A stretch of 64,000 nt of DNA from Paenibacillus melissococcoides (GCA_944800085.1 CALYLO010000001.1:1141001-1205000); one strand, 5' to 3'; numbered from the stretch's first letter, positions 10,401 through 19,498 are shown. The notes: a model not told the origin generated them from the letters alone. Numbers and translations: made by a program.

Positions 10401-11770
10401 CGAAGATCATGTTCGGCGAGAAGAGCGTATTCCGCGCGGGGACGATCGGAACGGTGGCGGAGAAGACGGCGTTCGGCTTCGCCAAAAAATATGAGGAAGC
10501 GCACGGGAAGTCCTGGCGCGGCGCCGAGCTGAACCGGCTCGCTGCCGGCTGTACCGGGGTGAAGCGGAGCACCGGCCAGCATCCGGGCGGGATCGTCGTC
10601 GTACCGGATTACATGGAAGTCGAGGATATAACGCCGGTCCAATACCCGGCGGACGATACGTCGGCCGAGTGGAAGACGACGCATTTCGATTACCACGCCT
10701 TCGATGCGAATCTGCTCAAGCTCGATATTCTCGGACACGATGATCCGACGATGATGCGGATGTTGCAGGATCTGACCGGCGTCGATCCGACGACGATTCC
10801 GATGAACGATCCGAAGGTGATGAGCTTGTTCAATTCGACGGACGCGCTGGGCGTCACGCCGGAGCAGATACGCACGCCGGTCGCCACCTACGGAATTCCC
10901 GAGATGGGAACGCGCTTCGTCAGGCAGATGCTCGTGGAAGCACAGCCTTCCTCGTTCGCGGATTTGCTGCAAATCTCGGGCTTGTCCCACGGGACGGGCG
11001 TATGGCTCGGCAATGCGCAGGAGCTCATCAAAAACGGGGTCTGCACGATCAAGACCGTCATCGGCTGCCGGGACGAGATTATGCTGTACTTAATCTACAA
11101 GGCGGGAATGGATGCCGGCCTTGCCTTCAAAATCACCGAGAGCGTGCGGAAAGGGAAAGGGCTCACCCCGGAATGGATCGAAGAGATGAAGCGGTGCAAC
11201 GTGCCGCAATGGTATATTGATTCCTGTCTCAAGATCCAGTACATGTTCCCGAAGGCCCACGCCGCGGCGTACGTTATCTCGGCGGTGCGGACCGCGTACT
11301 TCAAGCTCTACCATCCGATTGAATTCTATGCGACGTACTTCACGGTGCGGGCGGAAGATTTCGATATCGAGCTGTGCTGCCAGGGCTATGATGCGATTAA
11401 CAAAAAAATCAGCGAGATCGAAGCGAAGGGATTCCAGGCGACGACGAAGGAGAAAAGCATGGTGTCGATTCTGGAGATGGCGCTCGAAATGACCGCCCGC
11501 GGGTTCACGTTCAAGCCGATCGATCTGTACCGGTCCGACGCGACCCGCTTCCAGGTGGACGATGGCGCGCTCATCCCTCCATTCTCCGCCGTACAGGGCA
11601 TCGGGGAGAACGCGGCCCGCAATATCGCGGCTTCCCGCGAGGCGGGAGAATTCCTGTCCGTGGAAGACTTCCAGAACCGCTCCAAGGCGACGAAAACGAT
11701 CGTGGAGCTGCTGAGCCAGATGGGCTGCTTCCGCGGACTGCCCGAGAGCAATCAGCTATCGCTGTTCTGA
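7460..11770 (+). CDS. polC: DNA polymerase III alpha subunit, PolC type
   Basis: Main replicative polymerase of low-GC Gram-positives. 1436 aa, essentially the B. subtilis length. Order: N-terminal and OB regions; PHP domain beginning at VEFHLHST (about 333), split by the DEDDh proofreading exonuclease (FDIETTG about 421; HNARFD; HRAIDD); a cysteine finger (CKNPEC...CPQCG, about 907-940); the palm with PDIDLNFSGE (about 963-972); HPGG near 1041; and the C-terminal fingers/duplex-binding region. No intein or frameshift seen. ATG start after GGGGGTGG. Confidence 0.98.
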   Translation: MSDNRMRFELLMKQAGIPAELAEGSYHDARIERVECSRSNREWTIHIGKASVAPAEAYRTFCLRVQEKLSHIAKIRIIFHYDENVSNAEIVDAYWGLFVEWVKREVASVNGWLHRAKLDVEGDLVKLTLAEATTLELAKKKQIDRYAVQFFETYFSRSLRFTMQKGSFDADAYEAFQAKLIEEERQVVQQMMVEAEREAAEAAAPGEAPERLHVGYDIKDDATPIMDIQDEEKRITIQGAVFGLEMKELRNGSTLFTFNVTDFSDSLMMKMFAKTKEDLAMLSLIANGKWVKARGRVEYDRFMMVPELVMIPSDLNEITPPAERQDTAEEKRVEFHLHSTMSTMDAVAPIDAYIKQAAKWGHKAIAVTDHANVQCYPEAAKAAKKHGLKMIYGLEANVINDDLEVVMNAEPRNLKEATYVVFDIETTGLSVTNTKMTEIAGVKMQDGKEIDRYASFVNPHEPIPYHIQQLTNITDEMVKDAPEIDQVLREFTEFVGDAILVAHNARFDVGYVQYNLKKLGMPELTNPVIDTLELARLIHPTLKNHRLNTLADKYKVSLENHHRAIDDTIALFGILNGLLKDAQAIYGIEMLDRLNDYVGQNLKNARPFHCNIYALNSVGKKNLYKLVSLSHTEYFNRVACIPKSKLVEMQEGLLLMSGCEKGEFFETVLNKSIEEAEQVAEFYDVLEIQPLTMYMHLVEKGLVASKQHIEEALRKIVEIGEKLNKPVVATGNAHYLHPRDKLFRDITIHGITGFSPLKDMRKPDAHFRTTTEMLQEFEFLGKETAYDVVVRNTNELADRFEELVLFPDKLFTPIIEGADEEIRTTCYRTAEEIYGTPLPDIVVKRLEKELEPIIKYGFSANYLISERLVKKSNEDGYLVGSRGSVGSSVVATFLGISEVNPLPPHYICKNPECKHSEWITDGSVPSGFDLPDKTCPQCGQMLKGEGQDIPFETFLGFKGDKVPDIDLNFSGEYQPHAHNFTKIMFGEKSVFRAGTIGTVAEKTAFGFAKKYEEAHGKSWRGAELNRLAAGCTGVKRSTGQHPGGIVVVPDYMEVEDITPVQYPADDTSAEWKTTHFDYHAFDANLLKLDILGHDDPTMMRMLQDLTGVDPTTIPMNDPKVMSLFNSTDALGVTPEQIRTPVATYGIPEMGTRFVRQMLVEAQPSSFADLLQISGLSHGTGVWLGNAQELIKNGVCTIKTVIGCRDEIMLYLIYKAGMDAGLAFKITESVRKGKGLTPEWIEEMKRCNVPQWYIDSCLKIQYMFPKAHAAAYVISAVRTAYFKLYHPIEFYATYFTVRAEDFDIELCCQGYDAINKKISEIEAKGFQATTKEKSMVSILEMALEMTARGFTFKPIDLYRSDATRFQVDDGALIPPFSAVQGIGENAARNIAASREAGEFLSVEDFQNRSKATKTIVELLSQMGCFRGLPESNQLSLF

Positions 11771-11828
11771 CCGGGCGCTTCGAGTGCCGGCGGGGCACAT
11801 TTCCGGAAGGCAGAGGTTGGGATTGCCC

Positions 11829-11858
11829 TTGCCATTCCGTATAGGGCTATGATATAAT
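11829..11858 (+). promoter_or_regulatory. Sigma-A promoter for the rimP-nusA-infB operon
   Basis: TTGCCA (11829-11834), an 18-base spacer and TATAAT (11853-11858), with an extended -10 TG one base upstream. It lies in the polC-rimP gap and would give a leader of about 115 bases. Confidence 0.75.
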
Positions 11859-11892
11859 TTTTTTGGTAATCATGTGGATAAATCCGTTGCGC

Positions 11893-11916
11893 AAAGAGTG
11901 GGGAAACCCACTCTTT
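11893..11916 (+). promoter_or_regulatory. Perfect hairpin in the rimP leader
   Basis: A 10-bp perfect stem (AAAGAGTGGG with CCCACTCTTT) closed by a GAAA loop, about 30 bases after the predicted start of transcription and about 50 bases before the rimP ribosome site. No U-tract follows beyond the stem itself, so it is more likely a leader regulatory or stabilising element than a plain terminator. Confidence 0.7.
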
Positions 11917-11981
11917 CATATTTGCGTGCGGATTCTGAAATATACAGCAACTATTTCCAACTAAGCAGGAGGTCCTTGAAT

Positions 11982-12443
11982 TTGAGTTCACCGAACATTA
12001 AATCGGTAGTCGAGAGCATGATCACGCCATATTTGGAGGAGAACGGTTTCGAACTGGTTGACATCGAGTATGTCAAAGAAGGCAGCAGCTGGTATTTGCG
12101 CATCTTTGTCGACAAAGAGGGCGGCATCGATATCGAGGACTGCGGGCGCATCAGCGAGTACGTAAGCCAGAAGCTGGATGAGGCCGATCCGATCGAGGAC
12201 GCTTATTTCTTGGAGGTATCGTCTCCGGGGGCGGAACGCCCGTTGAAAAAACCGCAGGATGTGGCCAAGTCGGTAGGCAAGCATGTATTTGTCACTACAT
12301 ACGAGCCGATCGGCGGATTGAAGGAGTTCGAGGGAGAGCTGGTGTCGTTCGACGGCGAGACGATGGTTGTCCAGGTTGGCGGCACAGACCGCGCCATCCC
12401 GTATAATAAAGTAGCCAGCGCGCGGCTTGCGATTGTCTTTTAA
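11982..12443 (+). CDS. rimP: Ribosome maturation factor RimP
   Basis: Assists 30S subunit maturation. The sequence matches RimP/YlxS throughout, with [12 protein letters not shown] in the middle and a C-terminal Sm-like domain. The frame extends upstream into the leader hairpin, but TTG 11982 sits 9 bases after AGGAGG (11967-11972) and yields 153 aa, close to the 156 aa of B. subtilis; TTG 11976 is too near the ribosome site. First gene of the nusA operon. Confidence 0.95.
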   Translation: MSSPNIKSVVESMITPYLEENGFELVDIEYVKEGSSWYLRIFVDKEGGIDIEDCGRISEYVSQKLDEADPIEDAYFLEVSSPGAERPLKKPQDVAKSVGKHVFVTTYEPIGGLKEFEGELVSFDGETMVVQVGGTDRAIPYNKVASARLAIVF

Positions 12444-12455
12444 CATTCAGCACGC

Positions 12456-12514
12456 GTTCAAATAGGCCGGTTTTCAGCGCCGGCCGGACTGTATGAATTT
12501 GATCCTTTTTGAAC
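12456..12514 (+). repeat. GTTCAAA-armed inverted repeat upstream of nusA (element E3)
   Basis: GTTCAAATAGG (12456-12466) pairs with CCTTTTTGAAC (12504-12514) with one T:T mismatch. The loop contains a second strong hairpin, GGCCGG with CCGGCC (about 12465-12485). The arms resemble the element before rseP. It lies between rimP and nusA. Confidence 0.65.
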
Positions 12515-12562
12515 TGAACAGGAATCAGGCCGTGACCGGTCGAAAGGGGGAGCTAACCAATC

Positions 12563-13663
12563 ATGAGTATGGATTTTATTGAAGCGTTGACCGAAATTGA
12601 ACGAGAAAAAGGAATTAGCAAAGATGTATTGATTGAGGCGATTGAAGCAGCTCTTATTTCCAGCTACAAGCGCAATTTCAATACCGCGCAAAACGTGCGG
12701 GTCGACGTGAACCGCGCGACGGGCGTCATCAAAGTATTCGCCCGCAAGACGGTCGTGGACGAGGTTCTCGACCCTCGCCTCGAAATCTCGCTTCACGCCG
12801 CCCGCGAGATGAATCCGAATTATCAGCTGGATGACATTTGCGAAATCGAAGTGACGCCGCGCGATTTCGGCCGCATCGCCGCCCAGACAGCGAAGCAGGT
12901 CGTGACCCAGCGCATTCGCGAGGCGGAGCGCGGCCTTATTTATAACGCGTTTATCGACAAGGCGGAAGATATCGTAACCGGTATCGTGCAGCGTCAAGAT
13001 ATGCGCAACGTCTTCGTCGATCTGGGCAAGGTAGAAGCGGTTCTGCCGCTGAATGAGCTGATGCCGAACGAGAAGTTCAAGCACGGGGATCGGGTGAAGG
13101 CATACATCACGAAGGTGGAAAATACGACAAAAGGGCCGCAAATCGTGCTGTCCCGGACGCATCCGGGACTGCTGAAGCGCCTGTTCGAGCTGGAAGTGCC
13201 CGAAATCTTCGACGGGGTCGTCGAAATTAAGTCGGTCGCGCGCGAAGCGGGGCAGCGCTCCAAAATCGCGGTCCACTCCCGGAACGAAGAGGTGGATCCG
13301 GTAGGGTCCTGCGTCGGACCGAAAGGAATGCGGGTGCAGACGATTGTCAATGAGCTGCGCGGCGAGAAAATCGATATCGTCCGCTGGTCGGACGATGTGA
13401 AGGAGTATGTCGCCAATGCGCTCAGCCCTTCCAAAGTCGTCGATGTCGCCGTGTATGAATCCGAGAAGATGGCACGGGTTATCGTGCCGGATTATCAATT
13501 GTCGCTCGCAATCGGCATCAAAGGCCAGAACGCGCGCCTTGCCGCCAAGCTGACCGGATGGAAGATTGATATCAAGAGCGAGTCCCAGGCCGAGCAGGAG
13601 CCTGTTCAGGAAGAGAGCGGCATAGCGGAAGACACAGACAGCTTCGATAGCTTCGAAGAATAA
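12563..13663 (+). CDS. nusA: Transcription termination/antitermination factor NusA
   Basis: RNA polymerase-associated factor that modulates pausing and intrinsic termination. N-terminal domain at about 1-125, S1 domain at about 135-200, then two KH domains (GSCVGPKGMRVQ near 249-260; AIGIKGQNARLAAKL near 316-330). 366 aa, without the C-terminal acidic repeats of proteobacterial NusA, as usual in Firmicutes. ATG start behind AAAGGGGGAG. Confidence 0.97.
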   Translation: MSMDFIEALTEIEREKGISKDVLIEAIEAALISSYKRNFNTAQNVRVDVNRATGVIKVFARKTVVDEVLDPRLEISLHAAREMNPNYQLDDICEIEVTPRDFGRIAAQTAKQVVTQRIREAERGLIYNAFIDKAEDIVTGIVQRQDMRNVFVDLGKVEAVLPLNELMPNEKFKHGDRVKAYITKVENTTKGPQIVLSRTHPGLLKRLFELEVPEIFDGVVEIKSVAREAGQRSKIAVHSRNEEVDPVGSCVGPKGMRVQTIVNELRGEKIDIVRWSDDVKEYVANALSPSKVVDVAVYESEKMARVIVPDYQLSLAIGIKGQNARLAAKLTGWKIDIKSESQAEQEPVQEESGIAEDTDSFDSFEE

Positions 13664-13744
13664 CATCGAAGGCGCGACCATCGCCATATGTTACGGTCGC
13701 AGCCTCCGCCGGAAGCTCGATCGGATCGTAAGGGGGAATGAGTC

Positions 13745-14056
13745 ATGAGAACAAGGAAGGTTCCGCTGCGCAAATGCGTCGCCTGTCAAGAAATGATGCC
13801 GAAAAAAGAACTGATTCGCGTCGTCCGGACGCCGGAAGACGAAGTCCTCATCGATCTGACCGGCAAGAAATCGGGCCGCGGCGCTTACTTGTGCGGGAAG
13901 CTGTCCTGCTTCAAGCTGGCGCATAAATCGCGGGCGTTGGACAGAGCGTTGAAGCATCAGGTGCAGCCTGAAATCTATGAGCAGCTTGCGCAAGATTTCA
14001 TCAAGGTGGAAGATGAATTCAATGCCATGAAGGAACAGGTGGACGATGATGAGTAA
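13745..14056 (+). CDS. ylxR: YlxR family protein (RNase P modulator RnpM)
   Basis: Small basic nucleic-acid-binding protein of the YlxR/DUF448 family. RKCVACQEMMPKKELIR near the N terminus and SGRGAYLC at about 41-48 are the family hallmarks. B. subtilis YlxR was reported to bind and modulate RNase P RNA (RnpM). 103 aa, about a dozen longer than the B. subtilis protein, with an acidic tail. The end overlaps ylxQ. Confidence 0.92.
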   Translation: MRTRKVPLRKCVACQEMMPKKELIRVVRTPEDEVLIDLTGKKSGRGAYLCGKLSCFKLAHKSRALDRALKHQVQPEIYEQLAQDFIKVEDEFNAMKEQVDDDE

Positions 14057-14372
14057 GCTGATGTCCCAGCTCGGCCTTGCTCAACGGGCGGGCAAGCTGG
14101 TGACGGGCGACGAGATTGTCCTCAAGGCGATCCGCGGCACCCAGGCTCAGCTTGTCATCGTAGCGGGGGATGCATCCGAGAACACGAAGAAGAAGTTTCG
14201 GGATAAGTGCAAATCGTACGGTATTCCGTTGGCCATCGGATTTGACAGAGACAGGCTGGGAGGAAGCATCGGCAAGCCGGAGCGGGTCGTGCTGGCCGTA
14301 GTGGACAGCGGATTTGCGGCCATGATGCGGAACGGACTGAAAACTATGTCGGAGGTGGAGTATATTGAGTAA
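14046..14372 (+). CDS. ylxQ: L7Ae-family ribosomal-like protein YlxQ
   Basis: L7Ae/L30e-like kink-turn RNA-binding protein; the conserved core includes [14 protein letters not shown] and [15 protein letters not shown]. 108 aa. It begins with consecutive ATGs (14046 and 14049) inside the end of ylxR and ends 8 bases inside infB, so ylxR-ylxQ-infB are translationally coupled. The precise function in bacteria is unsettled. Confidence 0.92.
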   Translation: MMSKLMSQLGLAQRAGKLVTGDEIVLKAIRGTQAQLVIVAGDASENTKKKFRDKCKSYGIPLAIGFDRDRLGGSIGKPERVVLAVVDSGFAAMMRNGLKTMSEVEYIE

Positions 14373-16932
14373 ACAAGAGAAGGACAATAAAGATAAATTG
14401 AGAGTTTACGAATATGCCAAATCGCTCAATATGAGCAGCAAGGAAATTATTACGATACTAAAGCGTTTGAACATTCCAGTCAACAACCATATGAGCGTAA
14501 TGGAGAATGATGCCGTGAAGAAGGTCGAACAGTTTTTCCGTGATGTAAAAGCAAATGCGCAAGCCAAGCGAGAAGGAGGGCAACCTTCGAAGCCGCAAGC
14601 GCAGACGAGCCAAGCGGGAACGAAGCAGACCGAAGCGGCGAAAAAGCCGGAACAGCACAAAGAAGCGAACGACAGAACGCAAGGCCAACGCGGATCGCGC
14701 GACGGCCAGCGCCAACCGCAGCGCGGCGAGCAGCAGCGTGAAGGCAATCGCGGGCAAGCGGGACGCAATTCCGATCGCAATGCGCAGCGCGGCGGTCAAC
14801 GAGATCAACAAAGACAGGGCGAGAAGCAAACGACAATGAATACAAGACCGAACCAAACCAACAACAGAACGGGCGGACAGGATTCCACACAACGCAAGAC
14901 TCAGGGCGGACCAGCGAACAATTCGAACCGCGGCGGCGGACAGGGCGGCCAAGGACAACGGCAAGGGAAGCCGGGCAATGCGCCAGCTTCGAACCGTTCC
15001 AATCCGCCGCGCCGCTTCGAAGATTCCAACCAGAAGGACGGCAAGCGGAACAATAAGCCAGGCAACCGCCGCTTCGACGACAACAACAAGTTCGGCGGTT
15101 CCCGGGGCGGACAAGGCCGCGGCCGGAACAAAGGCAAGAACAACCATCAGCAGCAGGAGCGCCGCGAAAAAATCGACAACACGCCGAAGAAAATCATCGT
15201 TCGCGGCACGATGACGGTGGGAGAACTGGCGAAGCTGCTTCATAAGGACGCTTCCGAGGTGATCAAGAAGCTGTTGTTCCTCGGGGTCATGGCGACCATC
15301 AACCAGGAAGTCGATCTGGACACGATCCAGCTGATTGCCGACGAGTTCAAGGTCGAAGTCGATCTGAAGCTTCCGGAGATCGAAGATCCGTTCGAAGCAG
15401 AGGAAGAAGTGGACGATGAGGCCGATCTGATGGAGCGTCCGCCGGTCGTTACCATTATGGGGCACGTCGACCACGGGAAGACGACGCTGCTCGACGCCAT
15501 CCGCAAGACGAACGTCACAAGCGGCGAGGCAGGCGGCATTACCCAGCATATCGGCGCATATCAAGTTGAGTTCAATCAGAAAAAGATTACGTTCCTGGAT
15601 ACCCCGGGCCACGAAGCGTTCACGCTGATGCGGGCGCGCGGCGCGCAGGTAACGGACATTACGATTATCGTCGTCGCAGCGGATGACGGCGTGATGCCGC
15701 AGACGGTAGAGGCGATCAGCCATGCGAAGGCGGCGAACGTTCCGATCATCGTCGCTGTCAACAAAATTGACAAGCCTGAGGCGAATCCGGATCGCGTCAA
15801 GCAGGAGCTGACCGAGTATGAGCTCGTTCCGGAGGAGTGGGGCGGAGACACCATCTTCGTCAACGTATCGGCGAAGCAGCGCATGGGTCTGGAAGAGCTG
15901 CTTGAAATGATTCTGCTCGTGGCCGAGGTCAATGAATTCAAAGCGAATCCGGACAAACGGGCCCGCGGCACGGTCATTGAAGCCGAGCTCGACAAGGGAC
16001 GCGGCCCGGTTGCGCGCGTTCTCGTGCAGCACGGCACCTTGCGCGTCGGTGACGCGTTCGTCGCAGGCACCTGCTTCGGCCGGGTGCGCGCCATGGTCAA
16101 TGACAAGGGACGCCGTCTCAAGGAGGCAGGCCCTTCGACCCCGGTCGAGATTACCGGTCTGACGGACGTTCCGCAAGCGGGCGATCCGTTCATGGCGTTC
16201 GAGGAAGAGCGCAAAGCCCGCTCCATCGCCGAGAAGCGCGCGACGACGCTTCGGGAAAGCCAGTGGGGCGCGAACTCCCGCGTCACCTTGGATGATCTGT
16301 TCAAGCATATTAAGGAAGGCGAGATGAAGGAACTGAACGTCATCATCAAGGCGGATGTTCAGGGTTCCGTAGAAGCGCTGCGCGGATCGCTCGAGAAGAT
16401 CGATGTCGAGGGCGTGCGCGTGAAGATCATTCATTCCGGCGCCGGGGCGATTACCGAATCGGATATTATTCTCGCAACGGCATCCAACGCAATTGTAGTC
16501 GGCTTCAACGTGCGTCCGGACGCGCAAGCGAAAGCGACGGCTGAGCAAGAGAAGGTGGATATCCGCCTGCATCGCGTCATCTATTCTATCGTCGAAGAGA
16601 TCGAACAGGCGATGAAGGGGATGCTCGATCCGGAGTACAAGGAAGTCGTCATCGGACACGCGGAAGTGCGCCATACGTTCAAGGTCGGCAAGGTCGGAAC
16701 GATCGCCGGCTGCATGGTTACGCAGGGCAAGATTTCGCGTTCGGCCGATGCTCGCCTGATTCGCGACGGCATCGTCGTGTTCGACGGCAAGATCGACTCC
16801 TTGAAGCGCTTCAAGGACGATGCCAAGGAAGTGGCGCAAGGCTACGAATGCGGAATTATGCTGGAGAAGTTCAATGACATCAAGGAAGGCGACATTATCG
16901 AGGCGTTCGTCATGGAAGCCGTGGAACGATAA
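14365..16932 (+). CDS. infB: Translation initiation factor IF-2
   Basis: GTPase that brings initiator tRNA to the ribosome. An N-terminal IF2_N helix domain is followed by a long Gln/Gly/Asn/Arg-rich region (about residues 60-270), a second IF2_N-like domain (about 275-335), then the G domain: GHVDHGKT about 367, DTPGHEAF about 412, NKID about 466, and C-terminal domains II-IV. 855 aa, longer than B. subtilis IF-2 because of the linker. TTG start after GGAGGTGGA. Confidence 0.97.
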   Translation: MSKQEKDNKDKLRVYEYAKSLNMSSKEIITILKRLNIPVNNHMSVMENDAVKKVEQFFRDVKANAQAKREGGQPSKPQAQTSQAGTKQTEAAKKPEQHKEANDRTQGQRGSRDGQRQPQRGEQQREGNRGQAGRNSDRNAQRGGQRDQQRQGEKQTTMNTRPNQTNNRTGGQDSTQRKTQGGPANNSNRGGGQGGQGQRQGKPGNAPASNRSNPPRRFEDSNQKDGKRNNKPGNRRFDDNNKFGGSRGGQGRGRNKGKNNHQQQERREKIDNTPKKIIVRGTMTVGELAKLLHKDASEVIKKLLFLGVMATINQEVDLDTIQLIADEFKVEVDLKLPEIEDPFEAEEEVDDEADLMERPPVVTIMGHVDHGKTTLLDAIRKTNVTSGEAGGITQHIGAYQVEFNQKKITFLDTPGHEAFTLMRARGAQVTDITIIVVAADDGVMPQTVEAISHAKAANVPIIVAVNKIDKPEANPDRVKQELTEYELVPEEWGGDTIFVNVSAKQRMGLEELLEMILLVAEVNEFKANPDKRARGTVIEAELDKGRGPVARVLVQHGTLRVGDAFVAGTCFGRVRAMVNDKGRRLKEAGPSTPVEITGLTDVPQAGDPFMAFEEERKARSIAEKRATTLRESQWGANSRVTLDDLFKHIKEGEMKELNVIIKADVQGSVEALRGSLEKIDVEGVRVKIIHSGAGAITESDIILATASNAIVVGFNVRPDAQAKATAEQEKVDIRLHRVIYSIVEEIEQAMKGMLDPEYKEVVIGHAEVRHTFKVGKVGTIAGCMVTQGKISRSADARLIRDGIVVFDGKIDSLKRFKDDAKEVAQGYECGIMLEKFNDIKEGDIIEAFVMEAVER

Positions 16933-16992
16933 GTGCCCGGCATGATCTTGCCGGCATATTGATGAACCAAATAACGAAATGAGGTGTATCCC

Positions 16993-17349
16993 ATGGCAAA
17001 CTTCCGATCCGGACGGGTTGGCGAACAGATGAAGAAGGAGCTGAGCCAGCTCATCCAATTGGAATTAAAAGATCCTCGAATCGGGTTTGTCACGGTGACG
17101 GGCGTCGATGTGACGAATGACCTGTCGCTGGCCAGAGTCTATCTCAGTGTGATGGGGACGGAAGAAGAGAAGGAAGATACGATCAAAGCACTGGAAAAGG
17201 CCAGCGGCTTTCTCCGCTCCGAGATCGGCAAGCGAATTCGTCTGCGCCATACGCCCGAGCTGTCGTTCAAGATCGATGCTTCGATTGAATACGGCAGCCG
17301 GATCGAAAAGCTGCTTGACGATATTCGCGACGATCGCAAGACGACATAA
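16993..17349 (+). CDS. rbfA: 30S ribosome-binding factor RbfA
   Basis: Ribosome assembly and cold-adaptation factor acting on the 16S rRNA 5' helix. 118 aa with the KH-like core ([36 protein letters not shown]). An in-frame GTG at 16984 is part of the ribosome site GAGGTG, so ATG 16993 is chosen. It follows infB by 60 bases; the ylxP gene that separates the two in B. subtilis is absent. Confidence 0.96.
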   Translation: MANFRSGRVGEQMKKELSQLIQLELKDPRIGFVTVTGVDVTNDLSLARVYLSVMGTEEEKEDTIKALEKASGFLRSEIGKRIRLRHTPELSFKIDASIEYGSRIEKLLDDIRDDRKTT

Positions 17350-17368
17350 ATGTGCAATGAAGGACTGA

Positions 17369-17403
17369 ACAGGCAAATCGAGCTTCCGGCTCGATTTGCC
17401 TGT
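17369..17403 (+). promoter_or_regulatory. 15-bp perfect intercistronic hairpin before nrnA
   Basis: ACAGGCAAATCGAGC (17369-17383) and GCTCGATTTGCCTGT (17389-17403) form a perfect 15-bp stem with a TTCCG loop. It ends 7 bases before the GGAGGTG of nrnA and lacks a U-tract, so it is not a canonical intrinsic terminator. Confidence 0.8.
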
Positions 17404-17419
17404 CTTCACGGAGGTGCCT

Positions 17420-18415
17420 ATGGCAGAAATGTTATCCGACCGCTACGCGGAAGATATCGAACGGGCATGCGAGTTCCTGCGATCATGCGACGATGCGCTC
17501 GTCGTGTCGCATGTGCAGCCGGACGGGGATGCGATCAGCTCCACGCTCGTCATCGGCTGGCTGCTGGACAAATGGAACAAAACCTATCGGCTGGTCAACG
17601 AGAATGGCGTGCCGGGCCGGCTGAGGGACTTGCCGATGGCCGATCAGATTGGCAGTTACGCGGATGAAGACGCGCCGGAGAAGAAATATGAGACGGTCAT
17701 ATGCGTGGATTGCGCCGACTATGCCCGGATCGGCAAGATAGCGAACTGGATTGCGCCGGATGCCCGCATTCTGAATATCGATCATCATCCGACGAATGAC
17801 CGTTATGGCGAGGCGGCGCTGATCCGCCACAATGCCGCGGCGACGGCGGAGATTCTGTACGATCTGCTGCTGGCAGCGGGCGTCGAGCTGGACGAACAGG
17901 TCGGGACGATGCTCTATACGGGGCTGCTGACCGATACGGGCGGCTTCCGCTACAGCAATACGACTCCGCATGTGATGAGCGTGGCTTCCGAGCTGCTGAA
18001 GCTGGGGGTCGAAGGGAACACCATCGCCGAACGGCTGCTGGAGACGATGTCGATGGCGCAGTTGAAGCTCATCCAGCGCGGATTGTCCCGCCTCACCTTT
18101 ACGCCGGATCAGCGAATCGGCTGGCTCTTCATCACGCCGGAAGATATGCGGGAGACGGGGGCGGTCAATGAAGATCTGGAAGGTCTCGTCAATTATGCCC
18201 GCAATGTCGAAGGCGTCGACGTCGGGCTGCTGTTCAAGCAAATCGATGAACAGAGCGTCAAGGTGAGCATGCGTTCTTCGGAGCGCGTCGATGTCTCCGC
18301 GATTGCGCAATCGTTCGGAGGCGGAGGACATGTCCGGGCCGCCGGGTGCAAAGTATCCGGTGCGCTGGATGATATCATTAGACAAGTAGTGGAACGGGTG
18401 AAACAAGAGTTATGA
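17420..18415 (+). CDS. nrnA: DHH-family bifunctional oligoribonuclease/PAP phosphatase NrnA
   Basis: Degrades nanoRNA to mononucleotides and dephosphorylates 3'-phosphoadenosine 5'-phosphate. The DHH motif is in NIDHHP (about 119-124), an upstream metal Asp is in QPDGDAISS, and the DHHA1 signature is FGGGGHVRAAG (about 299-309). 331 aa from ATG 17420, chosen because GGAGGTG precedes it; an in-frame ATG-like extension reaches 17396. The stop overlaps truB as ATGA. Confidence 0.93.
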   Translation: MAEMLSDRYAEDIERACEFLRSCDDALVVSHVQPDGDAISSTLVIGWLLDKWNKTYRLVNENGVPGRLRDLPMADQIGSYADEDAPEKKYETVICVDCADYARIGKIANWIAPDARILNIDHHPTNDRYGEAALIRHNAAATAEILYDLLLAAGVELDEQVGTMLYTGLLTDTGGFRYSNTTPHVMSVASELLKLGVEGNTIAERLLETMSMAQLKLIQRGLSRLTFTPDQRIGWLFITPEDMRETGAVNEDLEGLVNYARNVEGVDVGLLFKQIDEQSVKVSMRSSERVDVSAIAQSFGGGGHVRAAGCKVSGALDDIIRQVVERVKQEL

Positions 18416-19326
18416 CAGAGCTTCATGGTGTTCTTCCGGTATGGAAGCCGGCAGGCTGGACGTCGCACGATGTCGTGGCCAAAGTCCGCCGGCTCATTCG
18501 GGAAAAGAGAATCGGGCACACGGGCACGCTCGACCCTCAAGTCGTGGGGGTCCTGCCGCTATGCGTCGGCAGAGCGACCCGGCTGGTCGAATATTTGCAG
18601 GAAATGCCGAAGGAGTATGTAGCGACGCTGCGGCTTGGCGTATCGACCGATACGGAGGATATGTCAGGCGAAGTGACGGAACGCGCCGATGCCTCTCATG
18701 TGACCGAAGCGATGGTCAAGGAAGCGCTGCTGTCATTCCTCGGGCCCATCGAACAGGTTCCTCCGATGTATTCCGCCGTCAAGGTCAACGGCAAGCGGCT
18801 GTACGAGCTGGCGCGGGAAGGCAAGACCGTGGAACGCAAGCCGCGGCAAGTGACGATCCATCACATTGAGCTGATCGGAATGACGCTTGGCGGCGCGGAA
18901 CCGGAGGTGCGGTTCCGCGTGCAATGCTCTAAGGGGACGTACATTCGCACCCTGTGCGTCGACGTCGGACGCAAGCTGGGGATGCCGGCCGCCATGGCGG
19001 AATTGATCCGGACCCGCTCCGCCAACTTCGGGCAAGAGGACAGCTTCACCTTCGCCCAGATCGAAGAAGCGATGGAGGCCGGCACGCTGGCGAAGCTGCT
19101 GATTCCGATAGATCGGGCCGTCTCGCATTTTCCCGAGCTCCGGGTCGCTCCCGCCTTCGCGCGGCACGCGGTTCAAGGGAAGGGGATACCGGAACGGGGC
19201 CTGAGCGCTCCGCCTTTGACGAATCGCATCTATCGGTTGTATGATGAAGAAGGAACTTTTTTCGGCTTGTATCATAAGCCGGACACGGAGCAGGTGCTGC
19301 ATCCGATCAAGGTCTTCGTGCCTTAA
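18412..19326 (+). CDS. truB: tRNA pseudouridine(55) synthase TruB
   Basis: Makes pseudouridine at position 55 of the tRNA T-loop. GHTGTLDP carries the catalytic Asp (residue 41); the conserved [20 protein letters not shown] block follows. 304 aa. Overlaps nrnA by 4 bases (ATGA), showing the operon is tightly packed. Confidence 0.96.
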   Translation: MTELHGVLPVWKPAGWTSHDVVAKVRRLIREKRIGHTGTLDPQVVGVLPLCVGRATRLVEYLQEMPKEYVATLRLGVSTDTEDMSGEVTERADASHVTEAMVKEALLSFLGPIEQVPPMYSAVKVNGKRLYELAREGKTVERKPRQVTIHHIELIGMTLGGAEPEVRFRVQCSKGTYIRTLCVDVGRKLGMPAAMAELIRTRSANFGQEDSFTFAQIEEAMEAGTLAKLLIPIDRAVSHFPELRVAPAFARHAVQGKGIPERGLSAPPLTNRIYRLYDEEGTFFGLYHKPDTEQVLHPIKVFVP

Positions 19327-19333
19327 TCGTTCT

Positions 19334-19380
19334 GCGCAAGGAGGGGAGACCCTTTTTGCGCTGTCCTTTGCCCTGTTTTG
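19334..19380 (+). terminator. Probable hairpin terminator after truB
   Basis: GCGCAA (19334-19339) pairs with TTGCGC (19356-19361), and GGG with CCC inside. A moderately T-rich stretch (TGTCCTTTGCCCTGTTTTG) follows rather than a clean U-tract. Confidence 0.45.
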
Positions 19381-19498
19381 TGAAACAGATAACATACCGA
19401 AAATGTATGCTTGAACCGGATTTGCGGGAACAACTACCAAGATGGGAACGGCGGTTGTGCGGCAACCGGAAATACGAATGCAGGGGCTCTGATTACAA

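Noticed and set aside
14458..17058. An 866-codon open frame antisense to infB, and a similar 755-codon frame antisense to polC (7490-9757)
   Set aside because: They mirror strongly conserved genes on the other strand, lack ribosome sites and have implausible His/Arg/Leu-rich composition; long antisense frames arise from GC-rich codon bias.
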